Source: GCA-2683135 sp964507445 (GTDB taxonomy: Bacteria; Planctomycetota; GCA-002687715). Taken from it: a stretch of DNA of 64,000 nt. The stretch lies in contig CAZDQF010000021.1 of NCBI GenBank assembly GCA_964507445.1, positions 22,842 through 86,841 of the forward strand. The letters run 5' to 3'. Below the pieces are notes generated by a model that had not been told where the DNA came from, did not search any database, and saw only the letters and a program-made list of their open reading frames with translations. The position numbers and the translations under genes were made by a program. Positions 56,863-64,000 of the stretch are shown in pieces. Position 1 is the first letter of the stretch; every line of letters begins with the position of its first letter.

Positions 56863-57807
56863 ATGGGACGCATGAATGACGCGCTCCGCAAAGCAGCGGA
56901 GGAGAGAGAGCGGAAGCGGCACCAGAAGCACCGCGACGCCGGGGTGACTTCTACGGCGGTGCCGGGTCCCGACGATGATGTCCAACAACCGCAGGGCTCA
57001 GGAGCGGGTGCGCCTCATGTGCGTCAGCCCAGCGAGGCCCCGGGTGCCGCCGACGGCGCGGGCGTCCGGGTCGCGGAGCAACCTCGCCGGCGGTCTGGCG
57101 AGCCCAGCCGCGCGGCCGTCGCGTTGGAGAGATCCGAGGCTGAGGCAGGCGTCGTGGCGGTCGCGTCCGAGCGCCGAGTCGTGGACGCTCGGGTGGTGTG
57201 CTTTCATCGGCCGAGAGACCCGCAGGCGGAACAGATGCGCGGGTTGCGTACGACTCTCCTGACCATGGAGCAGCAGCCGAAGAGCATGGCCATCACCAGC
57301 GGCGCGTCCAGGGAAGGGAAGAGCCTGGCGTGTGCGAACCTCGCCGCGAGCCTGGTGGAGGGCGGATCACGACGAGTCCTGCTCGTGGACGCCAATCTCA
57401 GATACCCGGAGCTGGATGAGCTGGTCGGGGCCGCAAGGACCGCGGGGCTCTCGGATCTCATGGGTGGGAGCGTCTCGGACGTCCACTCCGTGGTCCAGCC
57501 CACCCTGATCCCCAATGTTGACCTGATCTGCGCGGGGACGTCCCTGGACAATCCGGGGTCCCTGCTCAACCCCAAGGCGCTGGCCGGCGTCCTCGGTGTC
57601 GTCGAGGACGACTACGACGCGGTCATCGTGGACACACCCGCTCTGGACGAGTACGCCGACGCCGCCGTCATGGCTCCGGAGGTCGACGGAGCCATCCTCG
57701 TCTGTCAGGTGGAAGGCCCGGCCAGGAACCTGGCGGAGACGGCCTTGGATCTCCTGGAGTCAGCGCGCGCCCGGGTCCTCGGGATCATGGCGACCAACTG
57801 TCGCTGA
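56863..57807 (+). CDS. CpsD/CapB-like P-loop ATPase, probably not an autokinase
   Basis: 314 residues. A long disordered, Arg/Ala/Pro-rich N-terminus (about 1-110) precedes a BY-kinase-like domain: Walker A SGASREGKS (about 145-153), Walker A' LLVDANLRYP with Asn178 where BY-kinases have the second Asp of DxDxR, and Walker B VIVDTPAL (about 262-269). The C-terminus ends at ATNCR without the Tyr cluster that BY-kinases phosphorylate. It likely regulates the Wzz-like protein as an ATPase, but tyrosine autophosphorylation is doubtful. Nine bases after the ExeA-like gene. Confidence 0.82.
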   Translation: MGRMNDALRKAAEERERKRHQKHRDAGVTSTAVPGPDDDVQQPQGSGAGAPHVRQPSEAPGAADGAGVRVAEQPRRRSGEPSRAAVALERSEAEAGVVAVASERRVVDARVVCFHRPRDPQAEQMRGLRTTLLTMEQQPKSMAITSGASREGKSLACANLAASLVEGGSRRVLLVDANLRYPELDELVGAARTAGLSDLMGGSVSDVHSVVQPTLIPNVDLICAGTSLDNPGSLLNPKALAGVLGVVEDDYDAVIVDTPALDEYADAAVMAPEVDGAILVCQVEGPARNLAETALDLLESARARVLGIMATNCR

Positions 57808-57808
57808 G

Positions 57809-59077
57809 ATGCATGGGGGGGGGAGGAGCCACGAGAGCAGTGGTGATCCTGGCGGTGTAGGAGGAGTTGGGATTCCGCGCCGCTTGAGGACCCTGTTCCT
57901 CTGCCACCGGATCCCGTTTCCGCCTGACAAGGGGGACAAGATCCGGTCGTACCACCTGCTGACCCTGCTGGCCAAGCGGGGGGAGGTGGATCTGGTGACA
58001 CACGTGGATGACCCCCGTGACCTCCGCCACGTCCAGACGCTGCAGGAGTCCTGCCGTTCCGTGGACGCGTTCCCTCTCAACTCTGTAGTAGGAGGTGCTC
58101 GGGCCCTGGCGGCGCTGCCGGGGAATCGCCCTCTCTCCGTGGCCTACATGACTCGACCTGCGGGTGCCCGGCGGGTTCGCGAATTGCTGGGGGAGCGGTC
58201 CTATGATGTGGTCGTGGGGTACTCGTCCCAGACCGCCGCGTACCTCCCGGGTGACTTGAGCGTTCCGGTGGTCCTTGATCTGGTGGACGTGGACTCGGCC
58301 AAGTGGGACGCCTACGGCAAGGCGCGTCAGGGCGGCAAGCGGTTCATCTCGCGCCTTGAGGCGCGGCGCGTTCGGGCCCTGGAGGCGGACATCGTTGCAC
58401 GGTGTGCGCGGGTCGTGGTGTCGACTCCGCGGGAGGCGGGTGTGCTGCGCGACGCCGTGGGCTACGACGGCGCCGCAGCCATCGGCAACGGGGTCGCCGT
58501 CCCGGATCGCGTCCCTGACCAGGAGAGCCGCCGGCCTCACCTCGCCGTGTTCGTGGGGACCATGGACTACGCGCCCAACGAAGAGGCGGTGACCAGGGTG
58601 GCGGACACGATCTGGCCTGCGGTCAGGGAGCGCTTCCCCGAGGCGGTCTTCCGTATCGTTGGACGCGCGCCCACGGTCGCGGTCCGCCGCCTGGCGGAGC
58701 GCCCGGGGATCGAGGTCACCGGCGAGGTCCCCGATCTGTCCGAGCATCTCAGTGAGGCGTCCATCGCATTGATCCCCCTGCGCGTTGCCCGGGGCATCCA
58801 GAACAAGGTGCTCGAGGCCCTCGCGTGGGGCCTGCCCGTGGTCTCGACCCCCGCGGTCCTGGCTTGCCTGCACGCGGATGCGGCTGCCGCGGTCACCCCG
58901 CGGGATGACGATCAGCGGTTGGCGGCAGAGGTCGTGAAGCTGTTTGACGACCCTGCGCTTCGTCAGCGACAGGGGGAGCGTGGGCGTGAGGTGGTCGCGG
59001 ACCACTATCAGTGGACCGCCGTGGACGCCCAGTGGAGCGCGCTCATCGACGACGTGATCCGGAGGCGGGACCCATGA
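57809..59077 (+). CDS. Family 4-type glycosyltransferase, exosortase-A locus type (TIGR03087-like)
   Basis: 422 residues from ATG 57809. Similarity starts at LRTLFLCHRIPFPPDKGDKI, the characteristic opening of the TIGR03087 sugar transferases that accompany exosortase A. The C-terminal half has a GT4-like donor site (FVGTMDYAPNEEAV, then GIQNKVLEALAWGLPVVSTP). The 25 residues before LRTLFL are Gly-rich and may not be translated: GGAGGAG at 57860-57866 suits a start at the ATT codon 57872 (rare) better than ATG 57809, and TTG 57884 is another option. Overlaps the next gene as ATGA. Confidence 0.85.
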   Translation: MHGGGRSHESSGDPGGVGGVGIPRRLRTLFLCHRIPFPPDKGDKIRSYHLLTLLAKRGEVDLVTHVDDPRDLRHVQTLQESCRSVDAFPLNSVVGGARALAALPGNRPLSVAYMTRPAGARRVRELLGERSYDVVVGYSSQTAAYLPGDLSVPVVLDLVDVDSAKWDAYGKARQGGKRFISRLEARRVRALEADIVARCARVVVSTPREAGVLRDAVGYDGAAAIGNGVAVPDRVPDQESRRPHLAVFVGTMDYAPNEEAVTRVADTIWPAVRERFPEAVFRIVGRAPTVAVRRLAERPGIEVTGEVPDLSEHLSEASIALIPLRVARGIQNKVLEALAWGLPVVSTPAVLACLHADAAAAVTPRDDDQRLAAEVVKLFDDPALRQRQGERGREVVADHYQWTAVDAQWSALIDDVIRRRDP

Positions 59078-60150
59078 TCCGGGTCGCGCACGTGGTGGCG
59101 TCGTTTGACGTGGGAGGGCTCCAGAAGGGGGTCGTCAGCATCGTCAACAACAGCCGCGCCTGCCAGCACCTGGTCATCAGCTGCGGCCCCGGCATGGGCA
59201 TGGCTTCCCGACTGGACCGGGGAGACGCAGAGAGCCTCGGGCTCGCCAGTGGCCAGCGTGGCTCCGTCGCGGAGGCCCTGGCGGATCGCCTGCGGAGCTT
59301 CGGAGCTGACGTCCTGCACACCCGAAACTGGCCGACCCTGGTGGACGGCTGGCGAGCGCGTCGTCGCGCCGGGACGCGGTCCCATGTCCATGGTTATCAC
59401 GGCCGGGACGCGTCAGCGGCTGCCGGCTTCGGGATCAAGCGGCGCCTGGTGGGTCGGTTCCTCAGCCGCAGACTCGACGGCGTCGTGACTCTCACGGACC
59501 ACATGGCCCGTGAGTACCTGGCCGAGTTCGGCGCTCCGCGCGGGGGCCTCCGTGTCATCGCCAACGGAGTGGAGCTGCCCGATCCCGTCTCCCATGCCCG
59601 CGACGCTGACGCCCCGTTCACCACGTTGGCCGTGGGTCGGTTGGACAAGGTCAAGGATCACGAGTCCTTGATCTGTGCCTTCGCCAGGATGGCCAATCGA
59701 GGTTCGGGGGACAGGCTCAGGATCGTGGGTGACGGCCCGGAGCGTGAGGCGCTCGGCCGCGTCTGCGAGTGCGAGGGCGTGGCCGCCAACGTGGAGCTCC
59801 TCGGGCTGGTGGAGGACCCGTCAGCGGCCTACTTCGAGGCAGATGCCTTCGTGCAGAGCTCCATCTATGAAGGCATGAGCAACACCCTCGCCGAGGCCAT
59901 GGCCGCGGGATTGCCCTGCGTGGCTACCCGAGTCGGGGGCAATCCGGACGTCCTGGGCGACGTCGGCGTACTCTATGAGCCAGGGGATGTGGAGGCTCTG
60001 AGCCGGAATCTGGAGCAATTGAAGGAAGACCCGGAGGGGGCGACCCGACTGGGGCGGGCGTCCCGCGCCAGAGCGGAGCGCTGCTTCGGAATGGACCGCA
60101 TGGTGCAGGCCTATGATGAGCTGTACACGGAAGTGAGCGGGAGGAGCTGA
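59074..60150 (+). CDS. Family 4-type glycosyltransferase, exosortase-A locus type (TIGR03088-like)
   Basis: 358 residues, GT-B fold. N-terminal VAHVVASFDVGGLQKGVVSI with the donor-side VLHTRNWPTLVDGW and HGYHGRD strings that recall TIGR03088 transferases of exosortase-A loci. The C-terminal half has TLAVGRLDKVKDHESLI, IVGDGPERE and the UDP-sugar-binding E-x7-E motif in SIYEGMSNTLAEAMAAGLP. ATG 59074 lies within the preceding stop. Acts in the cytoplasm on a lipid-linked glycan; donor sugar unknown. Confidence 0.87.
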   Translation: MIRVAHVVASFDVGGLQKGVVSIVNNSRACQHLVISCGPGMGMASRLDRGDAESLGLASGQRGSVAEALADRLRSFGADVLHTRNWPTLVDGWRARRRAGTRSHVHGYHGRDASAAAGFGIKRRLVGRFLSRRLDGVVTLTDHMAREYLAEFGAPRGGLRVIANGVELPDPVSHARDADAPFTTLAVGRLDKVKDHESLICAFARMANRGSGDRLRIVGDGPEREALGRVCECEGVAANVELLGLVEDPSAAYFEADAFVQSSIYEGMSNTLAEAMAAGLPCVATRVGGNPDVLGDVGVLYEPGDVEALSRNLEQLKEDPEGATRLGRASRARAERCFGMDRMVQAYDELYTEVSGRS

Positions 60151-61523
60151 TGTCACTGCGCTTCCTGTTCATGCTCCTGTACACGCCGACCGCCTGCGCG
60201 GTGAGCATCTGGCGGCCGTTCTACGGCCTTCTGATGCTCGTGTTCCTCTACTACTTCCGACCGGACATCTGGGACGCACCGGATTGGTTCCGCCCGATCC
60301 TCTTCATCACCATCGCGTGCCTCGTGGGGTGGGGGCTGAACGTCCGTTCGTTCAGATTTCACCCGATCATGGGCGTGAGCATCGCCTGTCTGTTGGGGAC
60401 CCTGGCGGGGGCGCTGTTCTCCGCGGGCAACACCGACGTGGCGCTCACGGGCACCTGGACCCTCACCAAGCTGATGATCGTCCAGTTCCTCACCATGCAG
60501 CTGGTGGACACGCCGAGGAAGATCAATCAGTTCATCTGGGCCAACGTGGCCGGCATGCTCTACAACCTCAAGACCATCATCGTGATCGGCGCGACCGGTG
60601 GTGATCTCGAGCGGGTGAACGTCGCCGTCGGTCAGGGTGGCGGCGCCAACTACCTGGCGTTGGTGCTCATCATGATGCTCCCGTTCTTCGCCATGAGGTT
60701 CCAGAGCGGGAGTCGCAGGGAGCGGCTGTTCATCGTCGTGCTGTTGCCGTTCTATGTGCTCGGCGCAGTATTCACCGGATCCCGCGGCGGCATCCTCCAG
60801 ATGGCCGCGGTGATGAGCTACCTGATCCTCAAGTCGAAGAAGAAGCTCGCGGGATTCTCGGTGGCGACCGCGTGCGGGATCATCGTCCTGCTGGCCTTGC
60901 CGGAGCAACAGTGGGAGCGACTGCGGCAAGGGCTGGGGCCGGAGGAGTCCCGTGACTTCGCTGCCCAGAGTCGTCTCGAACTGTGGCGCGCTGGTTGGAC
61001 CATGTTCCGGGAGAATCCGGCGTTCGGAAAGGGCATGGATAACTTCCAGCTCCTCTCTCCTCGCTACGTCGGGTACTACGCCGGGCGGACCCCCATCGCC
61101 TACACGCCCGGGTCCACGGGGCCGGGGTTCGTGGCGCACAGCACCTGGTTCCAGGCGCTGGGGGAGGGCGGTATCTCCATGAGCCTGCCGCTCTTCATCT
61201 TGTTCCCCATGGCGTTCTTCTACCTGGGCAAGGCGCGAAAGGTGCCCCTGTCGCCCGCCACGGCGCGGGAGTTCTACTCGATCTCCGTGGGCCTGGGGGG
61301 GCTCTGGATCGCGTTCTGCGTGGCGGCCACGTTCGGCAGCCTCATGAAGATCGACTTCCTGTGGTGGTTCATGGGGTTGACCTCCGCGGTCCACCTCGTG
61401 GCTACGGACGTTCAACGCCGAGGGTTCGAGCAACGCCAGGCCGCGGTGCGGGAGGAGCGTCGGCAGGCGTGGCGGAAGCGGACCGGGCACGAGGCTCCGA
61501 GCTCTGAGCGGGTGGAGACGTGA
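60150..61523 (+). CDS. O-antigen ligase/polymerase-like membrane protein
   Basis: 457 residues with about 10-11 membrane helices. The Wzy_C/WaaL-type loop is recognisable: TGSRGGILQM (about 210-219), and a large periplasmic loop with AQSRLELWRAGWTMFRENPAFGKGMDNF (split: SRLELWRAGW and NPAFGKGMDN) and AHSTWFQALGEGG. In exosortase-A loci a homologue is annotated as a putative O-glycosylation ligase. GGGAGGAG just upstream is a strong ribosome site; ATG overlaps the previous stop by one base. The Arg/Glu-rich C-terminal 40 residues are cytoplasmic. Confidence 0.85.
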   Translation: MSLRFLFMLLYTPTACAVSIWRPFYGLLMLVFLYYFRPDIWDAPDWFRPILFITIACLVGWGLNVRSFRFHPIMGVSIACLLGTLAGALFSAGNTDVALTGTWTLTKLMIVQFLTMQLVDTPRKINQFIWANVAGMLYNLKTIIVIGATGGDLERVNVAVGQGGGANYLALVLIMMLPFFAMRFQSGSRRERLFIVVLLPFYVLGAVFTGSRGGILQMAAVMSYLILKSKKKLAGFSVATACGIIVLLALPEQQWERLRQGLGPEESRDFAAQSRLELWRAGWTMFRENPAFGKGMDNFQLLSPRYVGYYAGRTPIAYTPGSTGPGFVAHSTWFQALGEGGISMSLPLFILFPMAFFYLGKARKVPLSPATAREFYSISVGLGGLWIAFCVAATFGSLMKIDFLWWFMGLTSAVHLVATDVQRRGFEQRQAAVREERRQAWRKRTGHEAPSSERVET

Positions 61524-61526
61524 CCC

Positions 61527-63425
61527 GTGTGCGGTATCGCTGGATTGGTCTCACCTGGCCCTCCGGGGCCGACGGAACAAGCGAGCGTCGGGAGCATGCT
61601 TCGGGCGCTCCGCCATCGTGGCCCGGACGGGTTCGGATGCGAGACCCGCGGTCGAGCGGTGCTCGGTCACGCCCGGCTGGCGATCATCGACCTGCAGACA
61701 GGGGACCAGCCCCAGTCCGACGCAGGTGATCGCTATCACATCGTCTGCAACGGCGAGATCTACAACTACCGAGAGCTCCGCCGGGAGCTGGAGGACCGGG
61801 GCCACCGGTTCCGGACCGAGAGCGACATCGAGGTCATCCCGCACCTCTACGAAGAGATGGGGGATGCGTGCGTGGACAAGCTCCGCGGCATGTTCGCCTT
61901 CGCCCTTCACGACACGGAACGTGACCGCACCTTGCTGGTGCGGGATCGCCTCGGCAAGAAGCCGCTCTACTGGGCCCGGTCTCCGCAGGGGCTGGTGTTC
62001 GCGAGTGAGGCCCGCGCGTTGGCCGAGGTGGACGGGGTGGACACCGGGCTCGATCCGGAGGCCGTGGATCTCTACCTGACGCTGCAGTACATCCCGGCTC
62101 CGTGGTCCATCTATCGTGGGGTCCGCAAGCTGGAGGCGGCGACCGCCATGGCTGTGGAGCGCGACGGCAGCGTGACCATGCGCCGGTACTGGGACCCGCT
62201 GCCAGAGCCCGACGAGGCCATGACGGAGCAGGCGGCGATGGACCGGCTGGATGGCGTGCTCCGGGAGGCTTCGCGGATCCGACTCCGGAGCGACGTCCCG
62301 GTCTCGACCTTCCTCTCCGGCGGGATCGACTCTGGCCTCGTCCTCTCCTATCTCGGAGAGGAGGCAGAGGAGCCGTTGTCCGCGGTGACGGTCGGCTTCG
62401 GGGATGCGCCGGAGGACGAGCGCCCCCTCACCCGGATGACGGCGGCCGCCGTCGGTGTCGAATTGCATGAGGAGGTGGTGCCGTTGCATCCGGCCAGCCT
62501 CCTGGAGGACGTGGTCGGGGCCATGGACGAGCCCCACGGGGACAGCTCATGCGTCCCCATGTGGATCGTCTCCCGCGCCGCGGCCCAGCGCGTGAAGGTG
62601 GTGGTGTCCGGAGACGGCGGCGACGAGTCCTTCGGCGGCTACGCCACGCGCTACTCTCAGAACCTGTTTCTGGATCGGTGGCGGAGCCGGCTGCCCGCGG
62701 GGCTGCGGCGCTCGGTGATCGGCGGGCTGGCCGGGATCTGGCCTGGCAGCGCTCGTCTGCCGCGCCCGCTGCGGCTCGGGAACGTCCTCCACAACCTCGC
62801 CAGAGACCTGGAGGGGGCCTACGCCCGGGACATGTCGGTGGTGCGCCCGGAGCTCAAGCGGCAGCTCTATGCCGGGTCGCTGCGGACGACGTGGACAGGT
62901 TTCGATGCGACGAGCCCCATCCGCGCGGCGTTCGAGCGAACCCGTGACGCGGATCCGCTGTCCCGGTTGCTCTACGTGGACCGGCACACCTACCTCTCAG
63001 AGGGTGTGATCGCGAAGGTGGACCGGATGAGCATGGCCCACTCGCTCGAGGTCCGGTCGCCGCTCCTCGACCAGGAGATGGTGGAGCTCGCGGCCACCAT
63101 CCCGTCGCGTCTCAAGGTCGCCCAGGGAGTGGGCAAGGTGTGCCTGCGGAAGCTGGCCGCACGGCGCCTCCCGGAGGAGGTGGTGGGAGCGAAGAAGGCC
63201 GGCTTCGCGCCGCCGCTGGCCGCCTGGATCCGCGGGCCGCTTCACGATCTGGTCCTCGAACGACTGGAGGATGGCCCGCTGGGCTCCATGGTGGACACCG
63301 GCGTCGCCCGCAGGCTGTTGGAGGAACACCGATCCGGTCGCCGCGATTGGTCTCGCCCACTCTGGCTGATGACGGTGCTCGCGACCTGGGCCCGGGTCCG
63401 GCATCCGGCGGAGGTGAGCGCATGA
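61527..63425 (+). CDS. Asparagine synthase-like amidotransferase
   Basis: 632 residues. Glutaminase domain with catalytic Cys2 after GTG-encoded Met (CGIAGLV), RHRGPDG and NGEIYNY; then the ATP-pyrophosphatase domain with SGGIDSG (about 264-270) and SGDGGDESFGGY. In exosortase-A loci such proteins (amidotransferase 1) are thought to amidate a sugar, for example a uronic acid of the glycan, rather than make asparagine. The start GTG 61527 is fixed by the need for Cys at position 2. Ends with an ATGA overlap. Confidence 0.92.
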   Translation: MCGIAGLVSPGPPGPTEQASVGSMLRALRHRGPDGFGCETRGRAVLGHARLAIIDLQTGDQPQSDAGDRYHIVCNGEIYNYRELRRELEDRGHRFRTESDIEVIPHLYEEMGDACVDKLRGMFAFALHDTERDRTLLVRDRLGKKPLYWARSPQGLVFASEARALAEVDGVDTGLDPEAVDLYLTLQYIPAPWSIYRGVRKLEAATAMAVERDGSVTMRRYWDPLPEPDEAMTEQAAMDRLDGVLREASRIRLRSDVPVSTFLSGGIDSGLVLSYLGEEAEEPLSAVTVGFGDAPEDERPLTRMTAAAVGVELHEEVVPLHPASLLEDVVGAMDEPHGDSSCVPMWIVSRAAAQRVKVVVSGDGGDESFGGYATRYSQNLFLDRWRSRLPAGLRRSVIGGLAGIWPGSARLPRPLRLGNVLHNLARDLEGAYARDMSVVRPELKRQLYAGSLRTTWTGFDATSPIRAAFERTRDADPLSRLLYVDRHTYLSEGVIAKVDRMSMAHSLEVRSPLLDQEMVELAATIPSRLKVAQGVGKVCLRKLAARRLPEEVVGAKKAGFAPPLAAWIRGPLHDLVLERLEDGPLGSMVDTGVARRLLEEHRSGRRDWSRPLWLMTVLATWARVRHPAEVSA

Positions 63426-64000
63426 CCCTTCGCGTCCTCTCCATCACTCAGCTCTATCCCAGCGCGAAGGCCGCCGGCGAAGGGGTGTTCATTCATCGCC
63501 GCCTCCGTCACCTGCCTTCAAGCTGTGAGCTCAAGGTCTGGCACGTGCAGCCCTGGTTCCCGTTCCTGAGGCCCAGCCACCAGCCCGCCTTCGAGGCAGT
63601 GGACGGCGTGGCGGTAGAGAGGGTGCCTTTCCCGTACGTCCCCAGGTTGCTGAAGAGCTCGGATGGCCCCATGCTGCTGCGGGCCCTCCGCAGGCGGAGC
63701 ACCGACGGCGTGGACGTCCTCGATGCTCACTTTGCGTATCCGACCGGCTGGGCGGCGGTGCGGCTCGGGCAGGAGCGCGGCATCCCTACGGTGGTGACCA
63801 TGCGCGGTACGGAGGAGCCCTACAGCAGGGACCCGGCGCGGGGGGGGCGGGGCGGCGGCGGCGGGGGCCGGGGCCCCCCCGGGGGGGGCCGGGGGGGGGC
63901 GGGGGGGAAGGTGGATGCGGATGCGGTGGCTGAGGTGGAGGAGGGGGCCGAGCCACGAACGTTAGGGCGCGACGACTGGAGAACCAAGGCCGCGCTGACC
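63422..64000 (+). CDS. Glycosyltransferase, partial and damaged at the right edge
   Basis: ATG 63422 overlaps the previous stop. The first ~138 residues look like a GT-B acceptor domain: VLSITQLYPSAKAAGEGVFI at the start, then a DAHFAYPTGWAAVRLGQ segment and TVVTMRGTEE. From about 63836 the frame enters a G-run and the remaining translation (Gly/Arg/Pro then Val/Asp/Ala) no longer resembles a glycosyltransferase, though no stop occurs. Only the first part is trusted; the C-terminus is outside the window or corrupted. Confidence 0.65.
   Translation, partial: MTLRVLSITQLYPSAKAAGEGVFIHRRLRHLPSSCELKVWHVQPWFPFLRPSHQPAFEAVDGVAVERVPFPYVPRLLKSSDGPMLLRALRRRSTDGVDVLDAHFAYPTGWAAVRLGQERGIPTVVTMRGTEEPYSRDPARGGRGGGGGGRGPPGGGRGGAGGKVDADAVAEVEEGAEPRTLGRDDWRTKAALT
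63836..63910. repeat. Low-complexity G/C run, probable artefact
   Basis: About 75 bases consist almost only of G with a few C, including runs of 7-9 G, inside a glycosyltransferase gene near the end of the window. Real coding sequence here should encode the donor-side domain. Likely a polyG sequencing or assembly error at a contig end. Confidence 0.75.

Overview
The window looks like chromosomal DNA from a high-GC member of the Planctomycetota. The evidence is a small protein of the Planctomycetes/Verrucomicrobia-restricted Minf_1886 family (29466-29840), large secreted beta-helix and SBBP beta-propeller proteins (13130-19415), weak or absent Shine-Dalgarno sites, and dense operons with ATGA/GTGA overlaps. 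No insertion sequence, integrase, CRISPR array or rRNA is visible. One tRNA gene (Val-GAC) is present. The last ~165 bases are a G-run that looks like an assembly or sequencing artefact.

Layout. 1-7.65 kb: a partial lipoprotein, hisS, nadD, a large secreted protein, an HtrA/Deg protease, a helical-repeat lipoprotein and a CvpA-family membrane protein. 7.9-11.5 kb: tRNA-Val with terminator, then gmd-rmd-MATE (GDP-deoxyhexose synthesis plus a flippase-fold transporter). 11.85-20.8 kb: a receiver-less sigma54 activator and three secreted proteins on the minus strand. 20.8-23.3 kb: a 490-bp divergent control region and a PafBC-like pair of WYL regulators. 23.6-29.4 kb: TPR-metallopeptidase, divergent dnaA-like gene, tmk, holB, all overlapping or abutting. 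29.5-39.3 kb: Minf_1886, S41 protease and transglutaminase-like protein (minus), radical SAM plus small partner, yifB, moaC, accB, accC. 39.5-64 kb: about 24 kb of surface polysaccharide genes.

The polysaccharide region has three blocks. Block 1 (39.5-47.4 kb) makes sugar nucleotides: UDP-xylose synthase, GlmS, UDP-HexNAc dehydrogenase, UDP-glucuronate 4-epimerase, UDP-GlcNAc 2-epimerase, a WbpP-like 4-epimerase and an RmlA-type nucleotidyltransferase. A PPDK regulator and PPDK lie next, then rmlD-rmlB (block 2). Block 3 (53.4 kb to the right edge) is an export/assembly operon: Wza-like lipoprotein, Wzz/GumC-like protein, ExeA-like ATPase, CpsD-like ATPase, two glycosyltransferases of the kind found with exosortase-A loci, an O-antigen-ligase-like protein, an asparagine-synthase-like amidotransferase and a truncated glycosyltransferase. 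No exosortase and no PEP-CTERM protein were seen in the window.

The most interesting signals are: (i) an exact sigma54 -24/-12 promoter (20905-20919, minus) in front of a secreted protein, with inverted repeats of GTCTCA/TGAGAC upstream, three of them spaced 32-33 bp like an enhancer array; (ii) a DnaA-like protein that has lost both box-VII arginines, the sensor-2 arginine and the aspartate of the DNA-recognition signature; (iii) an S41 protease with about six calcium-loop-like repeats inserted inside its catalytic domain; (iv) a radical SAM protein with CX10CX2C cysteine spacing, translationally coupled to a small unknown protein; (v) an inverted-repeat-rich leader before the polysaccharide export operon. 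All family names come from reading motifs and context, not from database searches.
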